From Nocardia blacklockiae (GTDB lineage Bacteria > Actinomycetota > Actinomycetes > Mycobacteriales > Mycobacteriaceae), in contig NZ_JADLRJ010000004.1 of assembly GCF_015477355.1 (NCBI RefSeq), positions 1 to 64,000 on the forward strand: a DNA stretch of 64,000 nucleotides, in the 5' to 3' direction. Below are positions 51,076-59,632 of this stretch, piece after piece. The translations under genes were made by a program, and so were the position numbers. The notes under the pieces are model-generated. The model did no database searches, had not been told where the DNA came from, and saw nothing but the letters and a program-made list of their open reading frames with translations. Each line of letters starts with the position of its first letter. Within the stretch, counting starts at the first letter, position 1.

Positions 51076-52076
51076 CGTCCGTCGCCTCCGGTCGTCTTGT
51101 GCCGCTTGCCTGTCGCGGCCGTCGCGGCGGCCAGCGCGAGGATCCCGGGCACCAGGTAAAACCAGCCCAGTGCGCGAAACGCGGTGAATCCCAATGGTTT
51201 TGTCGACGCGTTCAGCGCGGCCACCGCGCCGAAGTTGTCGATGTTGTCGTTCATTGCCCCGATGAGTGCGGCGAACCGGGAAGTCATGGGCTGCCAACGG
51301 GTTTCGAGGGCGGCGATCCCGGTCAGGTCCGCTTCTGGGTGTGCGGCGCGCACCGCCGGGACGTAGCGGCTGTTCAGCTCCCCGTCGGCCGCGACCAAAG
51401 TCACGAAATAGCCTTGTACCTCACGCACTTCGGCGCGGGTGAGGATGGGCCCGAATCCGTCGATCACCGGCTGTCCGGCACCGGCCGCGCCGAACAGTCC
51501 GCCCGCGACCGGCACCGCGACGAGCACCAGGCCCGCGACCGCCGCCACCGAACGCCACACCGGCGCGGACCGGCCCTCGGCGGCACGCCGGAAGCCGAAT
51601 ATCCCTGCGGCCGTGAGAAGTACGCCGGGCAGCGCGAGCAGCCACGGCAGCACGTCGAACGACGGGAGCGCCGCCAACCGGTCGTAGTCGCCGCGGTGCC
51701 GGTCGATCGTGTCGATCGTGCCGCCCAGATCCGAGCGGATTCCGGGGTACTCCCGCACGAACCGATCGATCCGCTCGGAGGCGAACGGCTCCTCGCCGCG
51801 CGCCCGCAACTCGAGCACGTTCGCGCGGGCATCGTCGAGCGCCGCCAGATCCAACCGGTAATCGGCCAGCGCGCTCGCGGTCACATACGGCGCGAAGCCG
51901 TGAATCATGGCAGCGCCCTTGGCCGTTCGCGGAAACATGCCCGTCACGATCGGCGCCAGCACCAGCACGATGCCGATCACCGCCAGCGCCGCGAACGGCC
52001 ACCGCGCCCGAGCCGGAGGCGCCGCCTCGACGCTGGACACATAGTCCGCATAGGCGGGCAACCCGGCGGAGGTCAT
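51072..52076 (-). CDS. Four-TM membrane protein of the surface operon
   Basis: This 334-residue protein has transmembrane helices at about 27-48, 143-162, 174-194 and 308-328. Two large soluble loops lie between helices 1-2 and 3-4; both contain similar segments (GFAPYVTASALADYRLDLAAL and GFGPILTRAEVREVQGYFVTL), so the protein may be an internal duplication. Topology suggests both loops are outside. ATG 52076 overlaps the stop of the preceding gene by 4 bases. No family is recognised. Confidence 0.78.
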   Translation of the reverse strand: MTSAGLPAYADYVSSVEAAPPARARWPFAALAVIGIVLVLAPIVTGMFPRTAKGAAMIHGFAPYVTASALADYRLDLAALDDARANVLELRARGEEPFASERIDRFVREYPGIRSDLGGTIDTIDRHRGDYDRLAALPSFDVLPWLLALPGVLLTAAGIFGFRRAAEGRSAPVWRSVAAVAGLVLVAVPVAGGLFGAAGAGQPVIDGFGPILTRAEVREVQGYFVTLVAADGELNSRYVPAVRAAHPEADLTGIAALETRWQPMTSRFAALIGAMNDNIDNFGAVAALNASTKPLGFTAFRALGWFYLVPGILALAAATAATGKRHKTTGGDGR

Positions 52077-53335
52077 GAGCGCCCGCGCCCGACGAGCCGA
52101 TCGGCGCTGAAGAACACCCCGGTCGCCACCACGGCAAGAACGACCAGCAACGGAATCACCCACACCGGTTCCCGCTCCCGCCCCGGAACCTCCCCGACCC
52201 GCGCCGCCAACGCCGCCTCGGGCCCCGACCCCACCTGCGCCACAGCCCCATTCACCCCACCCCCAGACTGCCCTGCACCCGCACCACCAGGCGCGGGTGG
52301 TGCACCGGTAGCCCCGAGCACCGATCCGGCAGGCGGCGCACCCGGGGAACCCCCAGGCACCGGAGCAGACCCGTCAGGCGGCCCAGCGATAGGAGCCCCT
52401 GGAATCGGCGCAGAACCGACAGGCGGCGCACCCGCGGAAACCCCAGGCACCGCAGCAGACCCGGCAGGCGGCCCAGCGATGGGGGCCCCGGGCGTCGCGG
52501 AGCCCGCCGGGGCACCGCCGGGAGCAGGCGTGTCCCCCGAACCCGCGGGCGGCGCAGTGGCGGGCGCGGGACCCGCGGGTGCGCCCGGCGGCGCGGAACC
52601 CGCGGGTGGTGCGCCGAGGGGAGCCGCGGGTTGTGCCGGAGCCGCTGCGGCCTGTAGCCCGCCACCCCGGTACTGTCCCGCGAGATGCCACAGGCCGGTG
52701 AAGTTGTTGAAGGGGCCGCCGACGATCTGGCTGGTCCACTCGAGGACGAAATTGCCTGCGGTGTCGATGGTTCCGCGGACCGCGCTCGTCTTGCCGGGCA
52801 GACCGCCGCCGGGTTTGGGCGCGCCCTGGTTGAACACCTGGTTGTTCCAGGTGACGCCCAGGCTGCTCAGGTCGCCCGACAGGCGTCCGCCGTCGGCGAA
52901 GATCTCCGGCAGCGCGGTGCCCGCGCCGGTCTGCGGGTCGGTCGGATTGGTGGCCGTGGCGAAATCCACGCCGTAGAAGCGGACCGGCGTGGTGACCCGG
53001 CCGGACCGGGCGTTGCCGGACGCGTCGAACGCCGCGTCGGGCTGGGGCTGGTAGTCGCCGACGATCAGGCCGCCGTCGGTGCCCGCCGCCAGCGGCGTCA
53101 CCGTGCGGTCGCTGCAACCGGAGTCGCTGTTCTGCAGGTACGGCCCGCCCGCGTCGCCGGTCGGCAGGATCATGCGGAAGAAACTGCCGGTGACCGCGCC
53201 GTTCGCGCAGACGCCCGGCGACAGCGCGAACAACCCGGGCAGCGGCACGGGATCCGCGTGCGCGGGCGGTGTCGCTATCGCCGAGACGCCGAGCGCGGCG
53301 ACGGCGGCGGCCAGCCGGTACCGGATCGGTCCCAT
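52073..53335 (-). CDS. Secreted, C-terminally anchored protein (first gene of surface operon)
   Basis: This 420-residue protein has a signal peptide (cleaved near AHA-DPVPL), an unknown domain of about 200 residues, a Gly/Ala/Pro/Ser linker (about 225-365) with 30-residue repeats, and a C-terminal transmembrane helix (about 390-410) followed by a basic tail. The unknown domain is paralogous to the lipoprotein of the third gene; shared words are [21 protein letters not shown] and IVGGPFNNFTGLWH. The linker would hold the domain away from the membrane in the wall. Four genes downstream-coupled by ATGA overlaps or a 25-base gap make this an operon. Confidence 0.8.
   Translation of the reverse strand: MGPIRYRLAAAVAALGVSAIATPPAHADPVPLPGLFALSPGVCANGAVTGSFFRMILPTGDAGGPYLQNSDSGCSDRTVTPLAAGTDGGLIVGDYQPQPDAAFDASGNARSGRVTTPVRFYGVDFATATNPTDPQTGAGTALPEIFADGGRLSGDLSSLGVTWNNQVFNQGAPKPGGGLPGKTSAVRGTIDTAGNFVLEWTSQIVGGPFNNFTGLWHLAGQYRGGGLQAAAAPAQPAAPLGAPPAGSAPPGAPAGPAPATAPPAGSGDTPAPGGAPAGSATPGAPIAGPPAGSAAVPGVSAGAPPVGSAPIPGAPIAGPPDGSAPVPGGSPGAPPAGSVLGATGAPPAPGGAGAGQSGGGVNGAVAQVGSGPEAALAARVGEVPGREREPVWVIPLLVVLAVVATGVFFSADRLVGRGRS
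52331..52510. repeat. Two tandem 90-bp repeats in a surface-protein linker
   Basis: Copies begin at 52331 and 52421. Each encodes about 30 residues of the form GAPIAGPPxGSAxVPGxSxG plus APPxGS. They lengthen the wall-spanning linker. Confidence 0.75.
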
Positions 53336-53501
53336 GCCATGTCTTTCGATCGGTGCAGATGAACGGGCCCGGTCGACCCGGGCACGTCCATGGCAGCTCG
53401 AGTGCGGGCAGAAGTCGCCGGTTCTCGTCAGGCTGAACCGAAATACGCCCGCAAACTTCCGGGCACCGCACCTGGCGTTGTGAGTGCGCTCACCGTAGAA
53501 T

Positions 53502-53519
53502 TAGTTTGACGTCCTAGTA
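53502..53519. promoter_or_regulatory. Operator upstream of icmF (shared with the valine operon)
   Basis: TAGTTTGACGTCCTAGTA differs from the mmsA operator at two positions (central GACGTC kept). TAGTAT at its right end (53515-53520) is a possible -10 for icmF, 58 bases before the start codon. It could also affect the divergent surface operon. Confidence 0.7.
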
Positions 53520-53578
53520 TCTGTCGCCAAAACATGCACAGCCCGCACCGCACATCGTCGCCACCGGCGGAGGATCCC

Positions 53579-56500
53579 ATGCCCGACACCCCCACTCTGC
53601 ACACGCCCGTGCACCCCGTGCGCTTCGTGACCTCGGCGGCCCTGTTCGACGGGCACGACGCGGCCATCAACATCATGCGGCGAATCCTGCAGTCACAGGG
53701 CGCCGAGGTGATCCACCTCGGGCACAACCGGGCCGTGCACGAGGTGGTCGACGCCGTCCTCACCGAGGACGCGCAGGGCGTCGCGGTCAGCTCGTACCAG
53801 GGCGGGCACGTCGAGTACTTCGAGTACCTGGCGACGGCGCTGCGCGAGGCCGGCGCCGGGCACGTGCGCATCTTCGGCGGCGGCGGCGGGGTGATCGTCG
53901 CCGACGAGATCAAGCGGCTGGCCGAGTCGGGCGTGCGGATCTTCTCCCCCGAGGACGGACAGCGGCTGGGCCTGCCGGGCATGATCAACGAGCTGGTCCG
54001 CGACTGCGACGTGGACCTGTCGCGGGAACCCGCGCCGGTCGACGCCGTGCTGTCCGGCGAGCGGCGGGCGCTGGCGCGCGCGATCACCTGCCTGCAGCAG
54101 GACGCGCTCCCCGCCGCCGACCTGGCCGCGCTCACCGCCGCGGCGGCGAGCAGGACCGTGCCCGTACTCGGCATCACCGGTACCGGCGGCTCCGGAAAGT
54201 CCTCGCTGACAGACGAACTCGTGCGCCGGCTGCGCTCGGACCAGCAGGACAAGCTGCGCGTGGCGATCCTCGCGGTGGATCCGACGCGGCGGCGCGGCGG
54301 CGGCGCGCTGCTGGGCGACCGCATCCGGATGAACGCCCTCGACGGCGACCACATCTACTTCCGCTCGCTGGCCACCCGCGGCGGCCGCGAGCTGCCGACC
54401 AACGTCGACGCGATGATCCTGGCCTGCAAAGCCGCCGGATACGACCTGGTGATCCTGGAGACCCCGGGCATCGGCCAGGGCGACGCGGCAATCACCGACC
54501 ACGTCGACCTGTCGATGTATGTGATGACGCCGGAGTTCGGCGCGGCCTCGCAACTCGAGAAGATCGACATGCTCGACTACGCGGACGTGGTGGCGATCAA
54601 CAAGTTCGAGCGCCGCGGCGCCGCCGACGCGCTGCGCGACGTGTCCCGCCAGCTGGTCCGCAACCGCGAGGCGTTCGGCTCTTCCCCCGACGACATGCCC
54701 GTCTTCGGCACCAGCGCGGCCACGTTCAACGACGACGGCGTGACCGCGCTGTACCAGCACTTGGCCGGCCGGCTCAACGAACTGGGCCTGCCTCTGGAGC
54801 CCGGCGCCCTGCCGCGCGTGAACACCAAGGCCTCCACCCGCTTCGCGCAGATCATCCCGCCGTCGCGGGTGCGCTACCTGGCCGAGATCGCCGAGACTGT
54901 CCGGGACTACCACGCCGACACGCTGCGGCAAGTCGCTGCCGCGCAACGGGTTCAGCGTTTGGAGCAGGTCCTCGGCGAGCTGGCCGCCGCCGACACGCCC
55001 TCCGGAATGACGGAGGCGCAGTCGGCCGTCGCCGCGCTCCTGGAACAAGCCCGCACCGAGCTGACTCCCGAAAACGCCGCGCTGCTTGCCGAATGGCCCG
55101 CACTCGCCGAGTCGTACCGCGGCGAGGAGCAGGTGGTGCAGATCCGCGACCGCGAGCTGCGCACCACGCTGCGCCGAACCTCGCTGTCCGGCAGTTCGAT
55201 TCCGCGCGTCGCCCTGCCCCGCTTCACCGATCACGGTGAGCTGCTGCGCTTTCTGCGTTCCGAGCACCTGCCCGGCCGATTCCCGTTCACGGCAGGCGTT
55301 TTCCCGTTCAAGCGCGACAACGAGGATCCGGCGCGCATGTTCGCCGGCGAGGGCGACCCGTTCCGCACCAACCGCCGATTCAAGGTGCTCTCGGAGCACT
55401 CGGACGCGAAACGCCTGTCCACCGCCTTCGATTCGGTGACCCTCTACGGCCACGACCCGGCCGAGCGCCCCGACATCTACGGCAAGGTCGGCACCTCCGG
55501 CGTCTCGATCGCCACCCTCGACGACATGAAGGCGCTCTACGACGGCTTCGACCTGACCGCGCCCACCACGTCGGTGTCGATGACGATCAACGGCCCCGCG
55601 CCGACCATCCTCGCCTTCTTCCTCAACACCGCGATCGACCGCGCGCTGGAGAGTTTCACCGAAACCGAAGGGCGCGAGCCGAATTCGGAGGAGGCGGCCG
55701 AGATCCGCGCGCGGGCACTGGCGACCGTGCGCGGCACCGTGCAGGCCGACATCCTCAAGGAGGACCAGGGCCAGAACACCTGCATCTTCTCCACCGAGTT
55801 CAGCCTGCGCATGATGGCCGACATCCAGGAGTGGTTCGTGCGCAACAGCGTTCGCAACTTCTACTCGGTGTCGATCTCCGGCTACCACATCGCCGAGGCC
55901 GGGGCGAACCCGATCAGCCAGCTCGCCTTCACCCTCTCCAACGGATTCACCTACGTGGAGGCGTATCTCGCGCGCGGCATGCACATCGACGACTTCGCGC
56001 CCAACCTGTCGTTCTTCTTCTCCAACGGCATGGACCCGGAGTACTCGGTGATCGGCCGGGTCGCGCGGCGCATCTGGGCGGTCGCCATGCGCGACAAGTA
56101 CGGCGCCAACGAGCGCTCGCAGAAGCTGAAGTACCACGTGCAGACCTCCGGGCGGTCGCTGCACGCACAGGAGATGAGCTTCAACGACATTCGCACCACG
56201 CTGCAGGCGCTGATCGCCCTCTACGACAACTGCAACAGCCTGCACACCAACGCCTACGACGAGGCCGTCACCACCCCGACCGAGGAGTCGGTGCGCCGGG
56301 CCCTGGCCATCCAGTTGATCATCAACAAGGAGTGGGGTCTGGCGATGAACGAGAACCCGCTGCAGGGCAGCTTCATCATCGACGAACTCACCGACCTCGT
56401 CGAGGAGGCCGTGCTGACCGAGTTCGAGCGGATCAGCGAGCGCGGCGGCGTGCTGGGCGCCATGGAGACCGGCTACCAGCGCGGCCGCATCCAGGACGAG

Positions 56501-56827
56501 TCGATGCTCTACGAGCACCGCAAGCACGACGGCAGCCTGCCGATCATCGGCGTCAACACCTTCCGTAACCCGCACGGCGAGCAGCAGCAGGTGCTGGAGC
56601 TGGCGCGCGGCACCGAGCAGGAGAAGCAGTCGCAGCTGCGGCGCACCCGCGACTTCCAGGACCGCCACCGCGACGAGGCGCACGCCGCGCTGGCCCGGCT
56701 GGAGGCCGCCGCGCGCGGCGACGACAACGTCTTCGAGGTCCTGATGGACGCCGCCCGGGTGTGCACGCTGCAGCAGGTCACCGACGCGTTCTTCACCGTG
56801 GGCGGGCAGTATCGCCGCAACGTGTGA
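53579..56827 (+). CDS. icmF: Fused isobutyryl-CoA mutase
   Basis: IcmF interconverts isobutyryl-CoA and n-butyryl-CoA with adenosylcobalamin. The 1082-residue fusion has, in order, a B12-binding domain (LFDGHDAAINIMRRIL; the cobalt-ligand His is in DGHD, about 24-27), a MeaI-type GTPase chaperone domain (GITGTGGSGKSS, about 198-209; NKFERRG) and the TIM-barrel mutase domain (FPFTAGVFPFKRDNEDPARM; KVGTSGVSIATLDDMK; FFSNGMDPEYSVIGRVARRIW). GGAGG precedes ATG 53579. Its operator nearly copies that of the valine operon. Isovaleryl- or pivalyl-CoA activity, known for IcmF proteins, is possible. Confidence 0.96.
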   Translation: MPDTPTLHTPVHPVRFVTSAALFDGHDAAINIMRRILQSQGAEVIHLGHNRAVHEVVDAVLTEDAQGVAVSSYQGGHVEYFEYLATALREAGAGHVRIFGGGGGVIVADEIKRLAESGVRIFSPEDGQRLGLPGMINELVRDCDVDLSREPAPVDAVLSGERRALARAITCLQQDALPAADLAALTAAAASRTVPVLGITGTGGSGKSSLTDELVRRLRSDQQDKLRVAILAVDPTRRRGGGALLGDRIRMNALDGDHIYFRSLATRGGRELPTNVDAMILACKAAGYDLVILETPGIGQGDAAITDHVDLSMYVMTPEFGAASQLEKIDMLDYADVVAINKFERRGAADALRDVSRQLVRNREAFGSSPDDMPVFGTSAATFNDDGVTALYQHLAGRLNELGLPLEPGALPRVNTKASTRFAQIIPPSRVRYLAEIAETVRDYHADTLRQVAAAQRVQRLEQVLGELAAADTPSGMTEAQSAVAALLEQARTELTPENAALLAEWPALAESYRGEEQVVQIRDRELRTTLRRTSLSGSSIPRVALPRFTDHGELLRFLRSEHLPGRFPFTAGVFPFKRDNEDPARMFAGEGDPFRTNRRFKVLSEHSDAKRLSTAFDSVTLYGHDPAERPDIYGKVGTSGVSIATLDDMKALYDGFDLTAPTTSVSMTINGPAPTILAFFLNTAIDRALESFTETEGREPNSEEAAEIRARALATVRGTVQADILKEDQGQNTCIFSTEFSLRMMADIQEWFVRNSVRNFYSVSISGYHIAEAGANPISQLAFTLSNGFTYVEAYLARGMHIDDFAPNLSFFFSNGMDPEYSVIGRVARRIWAVAMRDKYGANERSQKLKYHVQTSGRSLHAQEMSFNDIRTTLQALIALYDNCNSLHTNAYDEAVTTPTEESVRRALAIQLIINKEWGLAMNENPLQGSFIIDELTDLVEEAVLTEFERISERGGVLGAMETGYQRGRIQDESMLYEHRKHDGSLPIIGVNTFRNPHGEQQQVLELARGTEQEKQSQLRRTRDFQDRHRDEAHAALARLEAAARGDDNVFEVLMDAARVCTLQQVTDAFFTVGGQYRRNV

Positions 56828-56830
56828 AAC

Positions 56831-56854
56831 CCGGCGATCTCCCGCGATCGCCGG
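56831..56854 (+). terminator. Possible hairpin after icmF
   Basis: CCGGCGATC and GATCGCCGG form a 9-bp stem around TCCCGC, starting three bases after the icmF stop. No T-run follows, so Rho may be needed. Confidence 0.45.
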
Positions 56855-56909
56855 TCGCCGCGTGTGACAATCGCCTGGTCGCACGGGTAGCGAAGGCGAA
56901 AGGGGCGAT

Positions 56910-57995
56910 ATGGACCTGGCGGGTATCAGCGTCGTGGACGCGCACGTCCATCAGTGGGACCCGCTGACGACGCCGCGGGATTTCAGCCTGCTGGCCAAGG
57001 TGTTCCGCTACGCCCCGTTCTCGATCGACGTCGCGGCCCGCCTGGCGCCGCGGCGCGACCGCGAGTTCGTCGGCGACCCGGACATCTACGTGCGTCCCTA
57101 CCTGCCCGCCGACTACCGCGCCGATCTGGCCGAGGTTCCGGTCGAGGCGCTGGTGCACGTGGAGGTCGAATGGGCCGGCAAGGCGCCGGCGGCGAAGGCG
57201 GACGAGACGCGGTGGGTGGCGAGCCTGCCCTTCGGCGTCGACACGCCCGCGCTGGGCGCGATCGTCGGCAGCGGCGATCCCGCGGCCGAGGATTTCGCCG
57301 CGCTGATCGACTCGCACCAGTCGGCGTCGTCGCTGTTCCGCGGCATCCGGACGATGGTGGCGCATCATCCCGACCCGAGCGTGCGCTCGTTCTGCGCCGC
57401 GCCGGGCGCGCTGACCACCAAGGCGTTCCTCGACGGTTTCGCGGTGCTGGCCGAACGCGGCCTGACCTTCGACGCGTGGGTGTACTCGCATCAGCTGCCG
57501 GAGGTGACCGCGCTGGCGCGGCGCTATCCCGAGGTGACCATCGTGCTGGACCACCTGGGCACGCCGGCCGGGATCTTCGGCCCGGTCGGCAAGCACACCG
57601 GCGTCAACCCCGGCCTGCGGCGCGAACTGTTCGTGCGGTGGCGCGACGACATCGCCACCCTCGCCACGCATCCGAACGTGGTGGCCAAGGTGAGCGGGCT
57701 GGCCATGCCCATCCTCGGCCATCCGGTCCCGGTGCGGGGCAACCCGACACCCGTTCCGCAACTGCTGGACCGCGCCGCGCCGCTGCTGCACCACGCCTTC
57801 GACGTCTTCGGCGCGCAGCGGCTGATCTGGGGTTCGGACTACCCGGTGGACAAGCCGATCACCAGTGTCGGCAACAGCGCCCGGGTGGTGGTCGACGTGC
57901 TCGGCGACCACGGCGGCGGCGCGGTCGAACTCGACCAGGTCTTCCGCGGCAACGCTCAGCGGGTGTACGCGATCGACGCCGAACTGCTGACCTGA
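56910..57995 (+). CDS. Amidohydrolase-family TIM-barrel hydrolase
   Basis: This 361-residue protein belongs to the COG3618 branch of the amidohydrolase superfamily. The N-terminal DAHVHQWDP gives the first metal-type His pair, TIVLDHLGTPAG the strand-6 His, and RLIWGSDYPVDKP the strand-8 Asp. Relatives open lactones or decarboxylate. Placed before a Baeyer-Villiger-type monooxygenase, lactone hydrolysis is a reasonable guess, not more. AAAGGGGCGAT precedes ATG 56910. Confidence 0.87.
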   Translation: MDLAGISVVDAHVHQWDPLTTPRDFSLLAKVFRYAPFSIDVAARLAPRRDREFVGDPDIYVRPYLPADYRADLAEVPVEALVHVEVEWAGKAPAAKADETRWVASLPFGVDTPALGAIVGSGDPAAEDFAALIDSHQSASSLFRGIRTMVAHHPDPSVRSFCAAPGALTTKAFLDGFAVLAERGLTFDAWVYSHQLPEVTALARRYPEVTIVLDHLGTPAGIFGPVGKHTGVNPGLRRELFVRWRDDIATLATHPNVVAKVSGLAMPILGHPVPVRGNPTPVPQLLDRAAPLLHHAFDVFGAQRLIWGSDYPVDKPITSVGNSARVVVDVLGDHGGGAVELDQVFRGNAQRVYAIDAELLT

Positions 57996-58102
57996 TTCGC
58001 TCGGCGAACCCGGCCCACCGCGGGCCGCCGCCCGGGTAGCGTGACGGGCAGTGATGGCGGCCGACACCAGTTGCCGGGGTCGGTCTTCGCCCAGGAGGTT
58101 TT

Positions 58103-59632
58103 ATGAGCGAGCAGACAGCGCGGTCGGCCGTGGACCACGAGGTGATCGTGGTCGGCGCGGGCTTCTCCGGCATCGGCGCGGCGATCAAGTTGCGCGAGGC
58201 GGGATTCGAGGACTTCCTGCTCGTCGACGAGGCCGACGGCGTGGGCGGGACCTGGCACTGGAACACCTATCCCGGTATCGCGGTGGACATTCCGTCGTTC
58301 AGCTACCAGTACTCGTTCGAGCAGAGCGCGGACTGGTCGCGGGTCTACGCGCCCGGACGCGAGCTGAAGGCCTACGCCGAGTACTGCACCGACAAGTACC
58401 GGCTGCGCTCGCGAATTCGCTTCCGCACCACCATCTCCGAGGCGGCGTTCGACGCGGGCCGCGACCGGTGGGTGCTGCGCACCGACGCGGGCGACGAACT
58501 CACCGCCCGCTACGTCATCGCCGCCACCGGCGTGCTCACCCGGCCGAAACTGCCGGACATTCCCGGCGTGTCGTCGTTCGCCGGGATCACCATGCACACC
58601 TCGCGCTGGGACCACGCGCAGGACCTGCGCGGCAAGCGCGTCGCGATCATCGGCACGGGAGCCTCTGCGGTGCAGGTGATTCCGACGATCGCGCCGGAGG
58701 TGGAGCGGCTGATCGTCTTCCAGCGCACGCCGATCTGGTGCCTGCCGCGGCCGGACGCGACCCTGTCGACACCGCTGCGCTGGGCGCTGCGGCACCTGCC
58801 CGGCGGACACGCGCTGACGCGGCTGGCCAGCCAGGCGTTCGTCGAGCTGACCTTCCCGCTCTCGGCGCACTACTATTCGACGCTGCCGCTGGCCAAGCTC
58901 GGCGAGCGCAGCGGCCGGGCACATCTGCGCAAGCAGGTGCGCGATCCCGCCATCCGGGACAAGCTCACGCCGCGCTACGCGCTGGGTTGCAAGCGTCCCG
59001 GCTTCTCCAACGACTATCTGGCCACGTTCAACCGCGCCGATGTAGTGCTGGAGACCGACCCGATCGCCGAGGTCACCGCCACCGGCGTGCGCACGGCGTC
59101 CGGCACCGAGCACGCCGCGGACGTGCTGATCCTGGCCACCGGGTTCAAGGTGATGGAATCGGGGAACATGCCGACCTTCCCGCTGCGCGGGGTCGGCGGC
59201 CTGGATCTGGAGAAGTGGTGGGACGAGCACCGCCTGCAGGCCTACGAGGGCGTGAGCGTGCCCGGCTTCCCGAACTTCTTCTCCGTCATCGGGCCCTACG
59301 GGTACAACGGTGCGTCGTATTTCACGCTCATCGAGATGCAGACCCACCACATCCTGCGGCTGCTGCGCCACGCTCGCCGCGAGCGGGCCACGCGCGTCGA
59401 GGTCACGCCCGAGGCCAACGCGCGCTACTTCCGCGAAATGCTGGATCGCCGTGCCGGACAGGTGTTCTGGCAGGACAGCTGCACGCTCGCCAACAGCTAC
59501 TACTTCGACAAGAACGGCGACGTGCCGCTGCGTCCGATGAGCACCGTCGAAGCGGCTTGGCGCGCCGCGCATTTCGACCTCGGCGACTACCGCTTCGAGC
59601 GGTCCCCGGAGCCGGACGCCCGGGCCAGCTGA
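58103..59632 (+). CDS. Baeyer-Villiger-type flavin monooxygenase
   Basis: This 509-residue protein inserts oxygen next to a ketone carbonyl or on sulfur, using FAD and NADPH. It has VVGAGFSG (about 17-24), the type I fingerprint FAGITMHTSRWD (159-170; F-x-G-x3-H-x3-W-D), and the second Rossmann motif IIGTGASA. It resembles the EthA/MymA group of mycobacteria. AGGAGGTTTT precedes ATG 58103. Its last 46 bases overlap the convergent metal-receptor gene. The preceding amidohydrolase may process its product. Confidence 0.92.
   Translation: MSEQTARSAVDHEVIVVGAGFSGIGAAIKLREAGFEDFLLVDEADGVGGTWHWNTYPGIAVDIPSFSYQYSFEQSADWSRVYAPGRELKAYAEYCTDKYRLRSRIRFRTTISEAAFDAGRDRWVLRTDAGDELTARYVIAATGVLTRPKLPDIPGVSSFAGITMHTSRWDHAQDLRGKRVAIIGTGASAVQVIPTIAPEVERLIVFQRTPIWCLPRPDATLSTPLRWALRHLPGGHALTRLASQAFVELTFPLSAHYYSTLPLAKLGERSGRAHLRKQVRDPAIRDKLTPRYALGCKRPGFSNDYLATFNRADVVLETDPIAEVTATGVRTASGTEHAADVLILATGFKVMESGNMPTFPLRGVGGLDLEKWWDEHRLQAYEGVSVPGFPNFFSVIGPYGYNGASYFTLIEMQTHHILRLLRHARRERATRVEVTPEANARYFREMLDRRAGQVFWQDSCTLANSYYFDKNGDVPLRPMSTVEAAWRAAHFDLGDYRFERSPEPDARAS

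Noticed and set aside
49403-51159. Proline- or Gly/Pro-rich plus-strand frames across the collagen-like gene
   Set aside because: The Gly-X-Y coding repeat reads as another repeat on the other strand. The minus frame has signal peptide, operon position and a folded C-terminal domain.
53693-56884. A 1063-residue minus-strand frame opposite icmF
   Set aside because: It exists only because icmF codons are G+C-rich at third positions; composition is unlike any protein family.
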